Of a stretch of 64,000 nucleotides of DNA, positions 49,106 through 57,371 are shown piece after piece. Location of the stretch: contig CAYRGN010000015.1 in the NCBI GenBank assembly GCA_964423865.1, positions 10,440-74,439 on the forward strand. Reading direction: 5' to 3'. This DNA is from Leadbetterella sp964423865. GTDB lineage: Bacteria; Bacteroidota; Bacteroidia; Cytophagales; Spirosomataceae. The stretch's first letter is position 1, and each line of letters opens with the position of its first letter. A program made the translations under genes and the position numbers. Under the pieces are notes generated by a model that made no database searches, was not told where the DNA came from, and saw only the letters and a program-made list of their open reading frames with translations.

Positions 49106-50056
49106 ATGAAAAAAGAACTTATCCGAATAACCGTTTTACTGCTCCTGGTGATGGCCGTGGTGGGGATATTCCTTTTTCATGACCTGAGAGGAAACACGGG
49201 TTACATACTGGAGAGGCGTCTGTGGAAGATTGCGGCGCTTTTGCTGGTAGCCTGGAGCATAGGGTATTCGTCACTTGTTTTTCAGACCCTGACCGGTAAC
49301 CGCATCCTGACCCCGGCCATCATGGGGTTTGAGGCGGTGTACCTTTTGTTCCAGACGCTCATTGTGTTTGTGTACGGCGATAAAACGTTCCGGGTGCTGA
49401 CAGAATCCCATAATTTCGGGTGGTCTATACTGATGATGCTGGGATTTGCCGTGCTGATTTATCTCTTCGTATTCCGGAAAGAGAAAAACAATATGTATTT
49501 TCTTCTCCTGACAGGGCTTATTCTCGGCACACTGTTCAGCACCCTCAGCGCTTTTGTTCAGATGCTGCTCGACCCCAACGAGTTTTCACTTATGGAAGCC
49601 CGGATTTTCGCTTCGTTTAACCGGATGAACAGCGATCTTCTCGCTTATGCGGCAGGAGCTTGCGGCCTGATGATGGTGCCGGCCCTGCGTTACCACAAGT
49701 ACCTCGATGTGCTGGCCCTGGGCCGTGAACAGGCCATCAACCTCGGCGTAAATTATAACCGGGTAGTTTTGACGTTCCTGTTTATTATTACGGTGCTGGT
49801 GTCGGTCTCTACGGCGCTGGTGGGCCCCATTACTTTTTTCGGTATCCTGGTGACCAATCTCACCTACGAGCTGTTTAAAACCCACCGGCATTCGGTCTTG
49901 CTGCCTGCCTGCGTACTTATTTCCTGCATTACCCTGGTGGCGGGGCAGTTCCTGGTAGAACGGGTGTTCAATATGACCACCACCATCAGTATTTTGATCA
50001 ATTTTATAGGCGGATTATATTTCCTGTACATCCTTTTAACCGCTAAAAAGTTATGA
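49106..50056 (+). CDS. Siderophore ABC transporter permease (FecCD family), second subunit
   Basis: 316 residues, about nine helices. FecCD features: SLVFQTLTGNRILTPAIMGFEAVY, LGREQAINLGVNYNRV (the loop that contacts the ATPase) and ALVGPITFFGILVTNLTYELF. It pairs with the upstream permease to form a heterodimeric channel in the inner membrane. The stop overlaps the ATPase start by 4 bases. Confidence 0.93.
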   Translation: MKKELIRITVLLLLVMAVVGIFLFHDLRGNTGYILERRLWKIAALLLVAWSIGYSSLVFQTLTGNRILTPAIMGFEAVYLLFQTLIVFVYGDKTFRVLTESHNFGWSILMMLGFAVLIYLFVFRKEKNNMYFLLLTGLILGTLFSTLSAFVQMLLDPNEFSLMEARIFASFNRMNSDLLAYAAGACGLMMVPALRYHKYLDVLALGREQAINLGVNYNRVVLTFLFIITVLVSVSTALVGPITFFGILVTNLTYELFKTHRHSVLLPACVLISCITLVAGQFLVERVFNMTTTISILINFIGGLYFLYILLTAKKL

Positions 50057-50808
50057 TAGAAGTCAAAGAGATAACCCGGTCTTACGGAGAAAAAGTGATT
50101 CTTGACGCCGTCTCCCTGTCGGTTCCCCGCGGAAAAATCACGTCTCTGATCGGTAGTAACGGGGCGGGAAAAAGTACGCTCCTGTCTATCATCAGCCGCC
50201 TGCTGAAGCAAAACGAAGGGGTGGTGCTGCTGGATTCCAAAGATATCAGTGGGTACAAGTCGCGTATTCTGGCCCGGCATTTGTCTATTTTGAAGCAGGC
50301 CAATCACCTGGAAATGAAACTCACGGTAAGGGAACTGGTGAGTTTCGGGCGCTTTCCCTACACTCAGGGAAGACTTACCGCGGATGATCGCCGGCATGTG
50401 GAGGAGGCCATAGAGGTTCTGAACCTCCAGGATATAGCGGATCAGTATGTGGATGAACTGAGCGGAGGACAGAAGCAGCGGGCCTTTCTGGCCATGGTGG
50501 TGGCCCAGGATACCGACTATATCCTGCTGGATGAACCCCTGAATAATCTCGATATGAAGCATGCGGTGCAGATCATGAAAACCCTGCGCTACCTCTGCGA
50601 CAGCAAAGGAAAAACCATCGTGATGGTGATGCACGATATTAATTTCGCAGCGCGGTATTCCGACTACATCGTGGCCCTGAAAGACAGCAAGGTAGCCTTT
50701 TTTGACGAAGTAGATAAGGTGATTGAACCGGAAATACTGCAAAAAGTGTTTGATATGGAGTTCACTATTGTGGAAACTGAAGGTAGAAAAATCTGTAATT
50801 ATTATTAA
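50053..50808 (+). CDS. Siderophore ABC transporter ATP-binding protein
   Basis: 251 residues. Walker A GSNGAGKST (about 36-44), Q-loop in LKQANHLEM, signature LSGGQKQRAF, Walker B YILLDEPLNNLD and switch His in MVMHDINFA. FepC/YclP-like ATPase that drives iron-siderophore import with the two permeases. Confidence 0.95.
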   Translation: MIEVKEITRSYGEKVILDAVSLSVPRGKITSLIGSNGAGKSTLLSIISRLLKQNEGVVLLDSKDISGYKSRILARHLSILKQANHLEMKLTVRELVSFGRFPYTQGRLTADDRRHVEEAIEVLNLQDIADQYVDELSGGQKQRAFLAMVVAQDTDYILLDEPLNNLDMKHAVQIMKTLRYLCDSKGKTIVMVMHDINFAARYSDYIVALKDSKVAFFDEVDKVIEPEILQKVFDMEFTIVETEGRKICNYY

Positions 50809-50838
50809 AAGCGCATTGCGCGAAACCAAGTTAACGTT

Positions 50839-51765
50839 ATGAAGATTCTGAAAATTTCAATACTGATAATGGGGGTAGCACTTACCGCCTGTAATAAGGG
50901 AAATAACGATACTACCGGGGATGGAGAGAATACCCTTACCGTAATCCACGAACTGGATACCGTACAAGTAAAGGCCTCACCTACCCGGGTGGTGGCACTG
51001 GATTATGTGAGCCTGGAAAACCTGGATGTGCTGGGCATTAAAGTGCTGGGCGTGCCGAAAGAACATCTTCCGCAGCACCTGGCCCACTACGGGGAAGATC
51101 CGGAAGTGGCAGACCTGGGTTCGGTGAAAGAGGTGAATTTTGAGAAACTGGCGGCCCTGAATCCCGATGTCATCTTTATGTCGGAAAGGCTGGAAAACGT
51201 GTATCCGGAACTGAAAAAAATCGCACCTACGGTATTTGTGAAAATTGACCAGGATGATTTTCTGAACGCTTTCCGGGACAAAACCCGGTATTTTGGTGTT
51301 ATCTTCCAAAAGGAAAACGAAATTGAGGCCGAGCTGAGCCGGATTGACGATAAGATCAAAGCCGCGCGAGAGAAGATTGAAGCCGCAGACGGGCAAGGAC
51401 TGGTGGTGATGTATAACGGAGGAAAATTCAGCGCGTACGGGAAAAAGTCGCGTTTCGGTTTTATTCATGAAGCGCTTGGTGTGAAAGAAGCGGCGGGACA
51501 CCTGGAAGCCGCACGCCATGGACAACCCGTTTCCAGCGAGTTCATTCAGCAAATCAATCCTGAATATCTTTTTGTGGTAGACCGGGGGGCGGTAGTCAAC
51601 AAGAAAGCCGCGGATAAGTCGGAGATAGAGAATGTGCTGGTACGTCAGACCCGGGCCTACCAAAACGGCAAGATTATTTACCTTAACCCGGAAATCTGGT
51701 ACCTTTCAGGCGGGGGCATCCTTTCTCTTGACCGTATGATTGATGAAGTGAGCAACGTGTTTTAA
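50839..51765 (+). CDS. Siderophore-binding lipoprotein (periplasmic binding protein)
   Basis: 308 residues with a lipobox (IMGVALTAC-NKG). Class III binding protein fold (PF01497): RVVALDYVSLENLDVLGIKVLGVPK, LAALNPDVIFMSERL, and the C-terminal ERIxxA-like region SGGGILSLDRMIDEV. The layout VYPELKKIAPTVFV and the helix ENEIEAELSRIDDKIKAAREKIEA resemble CeuE/YclQ/FatB, which bind catecholates such as enterobactin breakdown products or petrobactin. It probably faces the periplasm, anchored by lipid. Ligand inferred only. Confidence 0.92.
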   Translation: MKILKISILIMGVALTACNKGNNDTTGDGENTLTVIHELDTVQVKASPTRVVALDYVSLENLDVLGIKVLGVPKEHLPQHLAHYGEDPEVADLGSVKEVNFEKLAALNPDVIFMSERLENVYPELKKIAPTVFVKIDQDDFLNAFRDKTRYFGVIFQKENEIEAELSRIDDKIKAAREKIEAADGQGLVVMYNGGKFSAYGKKSRFGFIHEALGVKEAAGHLEAARHGQPVSSEFIQQINPEYLFVVDRGAVVNKKAADKSEIENVLVRQTRAYQNGKIIYLNPEIWYLSGGGILSLDRMIDEVSNVF

Positions 51766-51886
51766 TCTATCCCATATTCCACACCCTAAATTATTTTTTG
51801 AATAGCCGGTAGTCGTAATTTTCGGCTTTTAGGAATCGTATCGATGAATAAAAGCGGCATGGCGAAGGCTGAAAGTGAACAAACCT

Positions 51887-52690
51887 ATGAAACCTAAGAT
51901 CATTCGGCATATTTTACGGCTGAAAAGAAAAGAACACCTTACCCCCCACCTGATACGGGTGACCCTGGAGGGTGATGCGGTACCTGAATATAAAGCGTGT
52001 ACGGTAGGAAATAACAATAAGATCTTTATCCCTCCGGCGGGGGTAAGCCAGGTACATTTTCCGGAATACAATGAAGAACTGGAAATCTGGCTGCATCCCG
52101 AGCCGCATCTGGTGCCTGCGGTGCGCACCTATACGCACAGGGGCATTGACCTGGAGAAAAAGGAGATGGTGATTGATTTCGTGCATCATGGAGAAAACGG
52201 GCCGGCCTCGCGCTGGGCGATTAACGCCCGCCCGGGAGATGAACTGGGAGTAGCCATGAAAGGCGTAAAAAAAGACTTGTATCCCCGGGTAGGTTATTAC
52301 CTGTTGGCCGGTGATGCCACGGCCATTCCGGTATTAAGCTGCATTCTGGAGTCGCTTCCGGCCACGGCTTCCGGGGTTTGTGTAATTGAAGTACACGGGA
52401 AGGAAGACGAGCTGCCCCTACGTACTGCGGCCGATATCCGCCTGGTCTGGCTGCATAACCCCCAGCCGGAAAAAGGCAGTGAGCTTTCCGCTACGGTCAA
52501 AGGCCTGGATCTTCCGGAATGCGACCGTTTCGCCTACATCGCCGCAGAATACGATACGGTAAAGTCTTTGCGCGAACATCTGAAACAAAACGGCTGGGCC
52601 AAAGAAGAGTTCTACGCCTTTTCCTACTGGAAATCCGGTGTGGCTGAAGACCGCTCCGCCGAAGACCGCCGGGCAGAGCGCGACCGATAA
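51887..52690 (+). CDS. Siderophore-interacting protein (FAD-dependent ferric reductase)
   Basis: 267 residues from the ATG at 51887; a GTG at 51875 would add four residues. SIP family: FAD-binding domain (about 1-125) with VRTYTHRGID (the RxYTxR FAD motif) and IDFVHHGENGPASRWAINARPGD, then the NAD(P)H-binding domain with LLAGDATAIPVLSCILE and the C-terminal FYAFSYWKSG. It reduces ferric siderophores in the cytoplasm to release iron. It follows the siderophore importer in the same direction but 121 bases away, so it may have its own promoter. Confidence 0.92.
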   Translation: MKPKIIRHILRLKRKEHLTPHLIRVTLEGDAVPEYKACTVGNNNKIFIPPAGVSQVHFPEYNEELEIWLHPEPHLVPAVRTYTHRGIDLEKKEMVIDFVHHGENGPASRWAINARPGDELGVAMKGVKKDLYPRVGYYLLAGDATAIPVLSCILESLPATASGVCVIEVHGKEDELPLRTAADIRLVWLHNPQPEKGSELSATVKGLDLPECDRFAYIAAEYDTVKSLREHLKQNGWAKEEFYAFSYWKSGVAEDRSAEDRRAERDR

Positions 52691-52809
52691 GATCTGCGCC
52701 AGAAGTGCTTCACCTGCTTACACTATAATCTGTTTTACGGGGCAGTCCATTTGCGCATTCGCAAGAAAATGTAGAAATTTACGTTTTTTTAAGGCTTAAA
52801 TGATTCATC

Positions 52810-54420
52810 ATGCGCTTACTGGCTTTGCTCGTATTGTTTTCGGTAGGGGCGGCGGGACAACCCCGGCCCGGTGGGGAGTCTGGTGAAAACATCTTTACCC
52901 AGGGCATGATGCTTTTTGTGCTGGAAGATTACGCAGGAGCCCTGAAACAATTTGAGACCCTGGTCAAAATAGACGAAAAGTCGGGAGCGGGGTTTTACAT
53001 GAAGTCGAGGGCGGAAAGCGCTTTGGATCAGTACGCACAAGCGGAACTCAGCGCCGAAACGGCTGTTCAGTTGGATCGTAGCAGCCTGTATTACCTACAG
53101 CATTACGCCACCGTGCTGGAAAAAAATCATAAGGGAAAAGCGGCCCGGGATGCCTGGAGTGAGCTGATCAGGATGAAGCCCGAAGACGCGAACGCCTACT
53201 ATCACCTGCTGGAATTACAGGCGGGCGAGGGCGACTCAGACGGCGCCTTAAAGACCCTGGAGCTGGCAGAAAAGCAATTCGGTCCTTCGGAAAAAATCAC
53301 CCGGGCCCGTCAGCAGATCCTCCTGAGAGAAAATAAAGTAGAAGCCGCCCTGAAGGAAGGGAGTAAAATCACAAATCCGGAATTTGTACTGAACCAGGCC
53401 GTTATCCTGGTGCAAAACGGGCAGCGGAAAGAGGCGATCAAACTGCTTCGGGAGGCGGTGACGGCGCATCCGGATCTGGGAGACGCCTACGGGCTGCTCA
53501 GTGAGTTGTATGCCACGGAAAGAGACGGGCAGACTTCTCGTCAGCTGGTGGAACAGGTAATACAGAATACGGTTTTCCCGTATTCCCTGAAAGTAAATGT
53601 ACTGGGCAACCATTTGAACGCTTTTGGTGCGGATACCGAGACGCTGACGTATGTATTGGAGAAAGCGGAGGCGCTTATGGCCGCCTATCCGGGTCAGGCG
53701 CGGGCTTTTCTCTATGCAGGAGACATCAGTTTCCGCCTTAGAAAACGCCTGGATGCCCGCGGGTATTACAGCAAGGCGGTGGCGTTAGACAAGAACCAGT
53801 TTGAGGTGTGGCTGGCTCTGCTCCAGATTCATTACGCTCTGGGAGATTTCAGGCAACTTGAAAAAGACGCGGATGCGGCCAGTATCTATTTTCCCAATCA
53901 ACCGGCTATCTGGTTTTACCTGGGCTGGGCCCAATGGAGAAACCAACGGGAGGATGACGCAGAAATAGCGTTTGAAGAAGTGTTGCACCTGGGGGGAGAC
54001 GGGGTAATGAAGGCCGGGGCGGCCGCGGGTTTAGCCCACGGTGACCTCTCCAAGCTGGAAGTCCTGGCCGGGGAACATCCGGAAAATCCTTACGTACAAT
54101 ATGTTCTTGCCGCCCTTAGTACGAACAAAGAGAAGGCGCTGGCGCTGGCCGCCGGATTAAGTGCAAAACACCCGGAAAATAACCCGTATAAGTTGCTTTT
54201 GGCGCGGGCGTTGCTGTCGGTCGGCAAGGGGGAGGAAGCCATGAAAACCCTTGATTTCATTCCGCGGGAAGAGGCAGACCGGAGTACGGAATATTTCGAT
54301 ACCCGGGGCGATGCCTTTGCGGCGCTGGGCAGAAGCGATGAAGCCCGGGAGGCATGGACCAAGGCCTTGTTACTCGACAAAACCAATACCCTCATTCAGA
54401 AAAAAATAAAACAGATCTGA
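52810..54420 (+). CDS. Secreted TPR-repeat protein
   Basis: 536 residues with a signal peptide (MRLLALLVLFSVGAAGQ). At least ten TPR-like helical pairs run through the protein (for example GMMLFVLEDYAGALKQFETLVKID, DAYGLLSELYATERD, AFLYAGDISFRLRKRLDARGYYSKAVALD in successive parts). It ends DTRGDAFAALGRSDEAREAWTKALLLDKTN. Such periplasmic TPR proteins act as scaffolds in envelope assembly in Bacteroidota. The stop overlaps the next start by one base, linking it to the DUF4292 lipoprotein and the EnvC-like gene. Confidence 0.9.
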   Translation: MRLLALLVLFSVGAAGQPRPGGESGENIFTQGMMLFVLEDYAGALKQFETLVKIDEKSGAGFYMKSRAESALDQYAQAELSAETAVQLDRSSLYYLQHYATVLEKNHKGKAARDAWSELIRMKPEDANAYYHLLELQAGEGDSDGALKTLELAEKQFGPSEKITRARQQILLRENKVEAALKEGSKITNPEFVLNQAVILVQNGQRKEAIKLLREAVTAHPDLGDAYGLLSELYATERDGQTSRQLVEQVIQNTVFPYSLKVNVLGNHLNAFGADTETLTYVLEKAEALMAAYPGQARAFLYAGDISFRLRKRLDARGYYSKAVALDKNQFEVWLALLQIHYALGDFRQLEKDADAASIYFPNQPAIWFYLGWAQWRNQREDDAEIAFEEVLHLGGDGVMKAGAAAGLAHGDLSKLEVLAGEHPENPYVQYVLAALSTNKEKALALAAGLSAKHPENNPYKLLLARALLSVGKGEEAMKTLDFIPREEADRSTEYFDTRGDAFAALGRSDEAREAWTKALLLDKTNTLIQKKIKQI

Positions 54421-55196
54421 TGCGAATATACCCCCTGCTTACCGCGCTGCTTATGGTACTTACGGTTTCCTGCCGTTCGGGAAAATTACAAAAGAAAGGA
54501 GTCGATCTCGGCAAAAATTCGGGTACTTCCGCCCTGGGGCATCCCGATTTCTCTCTTGCTGAACCCCGCTTTCAGGAACTTCGGTTAAGGTCGGAAGCGG
54601 CCGTTTCCGCGGGTACGTTTTCTCAGAAATTTCCGGTGATTTTCCACATCCGGAAAGATTCCATGATCTGGGCTTCGGTTTCTGTAGGGCTGGAGGTGGG
54701 TCGCGCAAAAATTACCCGCGATTCCCTGGTTTTTTTGGATAGATTTAACCGAAAGGCCTATATTGGAACCTGGGAAGAGCTGAGCCGGGCTTCCGGCTTT
54801 GATCTGAACTACCCGCTTTTGCAGGCTTTGCTTACCGGAGGAATGTTGTTTCCGGTGGAAGAGCAGGATAAGCTGGAAGCCGGAAGCGCGGTGTCTGTGC
54901 TTCGGCAGGTAAGAAACGAGGTGACGTTTGAGAGCCGCATCGATAATTCCGTACATAAGGTTTTCCAGGTAGCCGGAGAAGATCCGCGTCTCAAAACCAG
55001 GCTTGACCTTGCGTTTAGCCGCTTTATCACGCAGGAAGACCAGCTGATTCCTTCCGTCATTTCTATGCTTCTTACAGGAAGAAGTAACGCGAAACTGGAG
55101 GTGGTCCATTCGCGGATAGAGTTGACCGATCAGGGACTGAGTTTTTCCTTTGGTATACCCGAAAGCTATAAAATACTGCCGATCCCGGGAATTTAG
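54420..55196 (+). CDS. DUF4292 family lipoprotein
   Basis: 258 residues with a lipobox (LLMVLTVSC-RSG, Cys18 or nearby). DUF4292 core: FQELRLRSEAAVSAG, FSQKFPVIFHIRKDSMIWASVSVGLEVGRAKITRDSLVFLDRFNRKAYIG spread over about 65-115, LLQALLTGGMLFPV. The fold is expected to be LolB/LolA-like with an inner hydrophobic groove, but the function is not known. It sits between the TPR gene (1-base overlap) and the EnvC-like gene (2-base gap), the usual order in Bacteroidota, so an envelope role is likely. Confidence 0.88.
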   Translation: MRIYPLLTALLMVLTVSCRSGKLQKKGVDLGKNSGTSALGHPDFSLAEPRFQELRLRSEAAVSAGTFSQKFPVIFHIRKDSMIWASVSVGLEVGRAKITRDSLVFLDRFNRKAYIGTWEELSRASGFDLNYPLLQALLTGGMLFPVEEQDKLEAGSAVSVLRQVRNEVTFESRIDNSVHKVFQVAGEDPRLKTRLDLAFSRFITQEDQLIPSVISMLLTGRSNAKLEVVHSRIELTDQGLSFSFGIPESYKILPIPGI

Positions 55197-55198
55197 AA

Positions 55199-56554
55199 AT
55201 GATGAGATTAACATTTATACTACTTTTGCTTGCCGCTTCCTCTGTCTTTGGCCAGACGCAGAAAAGTCGTGCCGCTTTGGAGGCGGAGAAGAAAGAAAAC
55301 CTGCAAAGAATTGAGGAGGTAAAGAAAATTCTGGGCCAGACCCAGAAGGAAAGACGTACCTCGCTCAGCCAGGCCCAGACCCTTCAGCGCCAGATTGAGA
55401 ACCAGGAGAAGAAAATTTCCCTGGCGCAACAAGACCTTGACCTTATCCAGAAGGAAATGGCGGAAAACCTGGCGGCCCAGGATACGTTGCGAAACGAATT
55501 GGGTACCTTGCAGAAGGAGTATGCGGAAACCATTGTGCGGGAAGCTAAAAACAGCAATAAGCTGACCCGTTTGGGCTTCCTTTTTTCTTCTACTTCGGTT
55601 ACGGAACTGTTTATGCGGTACAAATACCTGAAGCAGTACGCGGAGAACCGGAAAGGGAAATTCGAGAAGATAAAGGAGCTGACAGAGGCGTTGAAAAAGC
55701 GCCAAACCGAGTTGGCGGCAAGTAAAACCAGGCAAACCAACGTTGTTGAGCAGGTGTCTGAAGATAAAAAGGGTCTGGACGATCTGAAAACGAAACAAGA
55801 CGCAATTGTCAAGGAGCTGACTTCCAAAGAGGGACAGTTGAAAACAGAGCTCAAGAAACAGCAGGACGCCCTGAGAAGGTTGAACTCTGTGATCTCGGTG
55901 GCCATTGCCAAGGAGCGTGCGGCGCGGAAGGCGGAAGAAGAGGCGCGTGCAAGGGAGGAGGCGCGCAGGAAGGCGGCCGAAGCGGCCCGCCTGGAGGAAG
56001 AACGAAAAGAGGCTGACCGGCGGAAGGCGGAAGCGGCTGGAAAACCGGTGGAAGAGGCACCCGCACCCAAGCCGGAGCCTAAGAAAGAAGAGACGCCAGC
56101 CCGCACACCGCCCGCGCCCACCCGTACCGAAGTGGCCACGGTGGCCACGGGGAAATTCAGCGCAGCTAAAAGTCGGCTTTCGTGGCCGGCCAACGGGTTC
56201 ATTGCCGGTAAATTCGGGGTGCGCGACCATGCCGTGCTTAAAGGCATCAAGGTAGATAACCACGGGGTAGACATCCGCACGGCTCCGGGAGCAGAAGTGC
56301 GGGCTGTGTTTGAAGGCGTGGTACTCGACATCTCCGAAATTCCCGGATTAAACTATGTGGTGGCCGTGCAGCACGGAGACTACTATACCATATACGCCAA
56401 CCTGGCCAGTGTGGCGGTACGGGTAAATCAGAAAGTAACAGGAAGGGAGATTGTGGGTACCGTAGCGGAAAAAGACGGAGTGCCTGAAATTAACTTCCAG
56501 GTCTGGCACAATTATACCAAACTCAATCCCGAGCTTTGGCTGGGGCCTAAATAA
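55199..56554 (+). CDS. EnvC-like murein hydrolase activator (degenerate M23 domain)
   Basis: 451 residues. A signal peptide (MMRLTFILLLLAASSVFG) is followed by a long coiled coil (about 25-245), a charged Ala/Glu/Pro-rich linker (about 245-320) and a LytM/M23 domain (about 325-451). In the M23 domain the first zinc motif remains as HGVDI, but the usual HxH near the end is INFQVW and the HGxYxTxYxHL motif reads HGDYYTIYANL. Loss of these His residues is what makes EnvC and NlpD inactive as peptidases; they instead activate amidases during cell division. The coiled coil matches EnvC, which is controlled by FtsEX. Confidence 0.88.
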   Translation: MMRLTFILLLLAASSVFGQTQKSRAALEAEKKENLQRIEEVKKILGQTQKERRTSLSQAQTLQRQIENQEKKISLAQQDLDLIQKEMAENLAAQDTLRNELGTLQKEYAETIVREAKNSNKLTRLGFLFSSTSVTELFMRYKYLKQYAENRKGKFEKIKELTEALKKRQTELAASKTRQTNVVEQVSEDKKGLDDLKTKQDAIVKELTSKEGQLKTELKKQQDALRRLNSVISVAIAKERAARKAEEEARAREEARRKAAEAARLEEERKEADRRKAEAAGKPVEEAPAPKPEPKKEETPARTPPAPTRTEVATVATGKFSAAKSRLSWPANGFIAGKFGVRDHAVLKGIKVDNHGVDIRTAPGAEVRAVFEGVVLDISEIPGLNYVVAVQHGDYYTIYANLASVAVRVNQKVTGREIVGTVAEKDGVPEINFQVWHNYTKLNPELWLGPK

Positions 56555-56561
56555 CATTTTT

Positions 56562-57371
56562 ATGTCATCGGAAATCAAAAGAATTACCACCCACACCCTC
56601 CGCGAGTTTAAACAAAAAGGAGAAAAAATAGCCTGTCTTACGGCCTATGACTTTTCTATGGCAAAGCTGGTAGACGCCGCCGGAGTAGAGGTGATCCTCG
56701 TGGGCGACTCGGCCTCTAACGTGATGGCAGGCCATGAAACCACCCTGCCCATCACCGTAGACCAGATGATTTACCATGCCCAGAGCGTGGTGCGGGGAGT
56801 CAACCGGGCTTTGGTAGTGGTTGACCTGCCTTTCGGCAGTTATCAGGGGAATTCGTCGGAAGCCCTCCGTACCGCCGTGCGTATCATGAAGGAGTCGGCC
56901 GCGCACGCGGTTAAAATGGAGGGGGGGGTAGAGATAGAAGACTGCATCAGGCGGGTGCTTAGCGCCGGAATCCCGGTGATGGGCCACCTCGGCCTTACGC
57001 CTCAGTCGATCTACAAATTTGGAACCTACACCGTGCGGGCCAGGGAAGAGGAAGAAGCCGCCTTGTTGAAATCCAATGCGAAACTGCTGGAAGACCTGGG
57101 TTGTTTCGGGGTAGTGCTGGAAAAGATTCCCGCCCGCCTGGCAGCGGAAGTGAGCGCGTCTCTCGAAATTCCGACCATAGGTATAGGAGCAGGGAATGGG
57201 TGCGACGGACAAATTCTGGTGATCCACGATATGCTGGGAATCAACAAGGATTTTTCTCCCCGTTTCCTGAGAAGATATGCCGATCTCGCAGCAGTCATGA
57301 ATACGGCTTTTACCGATTATATCCGGGATGTGAAGGCCGGTGATTTTCCCAACACTAAAGAATCGTACTAG
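56562..57371 (+). CDS. panB: 3-methyl-2-oxobutanoate hydroxymethyltransferase
   Basis: 269 residues, full length. TIM-barrel enzyme making ketopantoate in coenzyme A synthesis: KIACLTAYDFSMAKLVDAAGVEVILVGDSASNVMAGHETTLPIT spread over about 24-68, VVVDLPFGSYQ, VKMEGG, GIPVMGHLGLTPQ, the catalytic Glu in VVLEKIPA and IPTIGIGAGNGCDGQILV. It is 7 bases after the EnvC-like gene and touches the comEC start. Confidence 0.97.
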   Translation: MSSEIKRITTHTLREFKQKGEKIACLTAYDFSMAKLVDAAGVEVILVGDSASNVMAGHETTLPITVDQMIYHAQSVVRGVNRALVVVDLPFGSYQGNSSEALRTAVRIMKESAAHAVKMEGGVEIEDCIRRVLSAGIPVMGHLGLTPQSIYKFGTYTVRAREEEEAALLKSNAKLLEDLGCFGVVLEKIPARLAAEVSASLEIPTIGIGAGNGCDGQILVIHDMLGINKDFSPRFLRRYADLAAVMNTAFTDYIRDVKAGDFPNTKESY

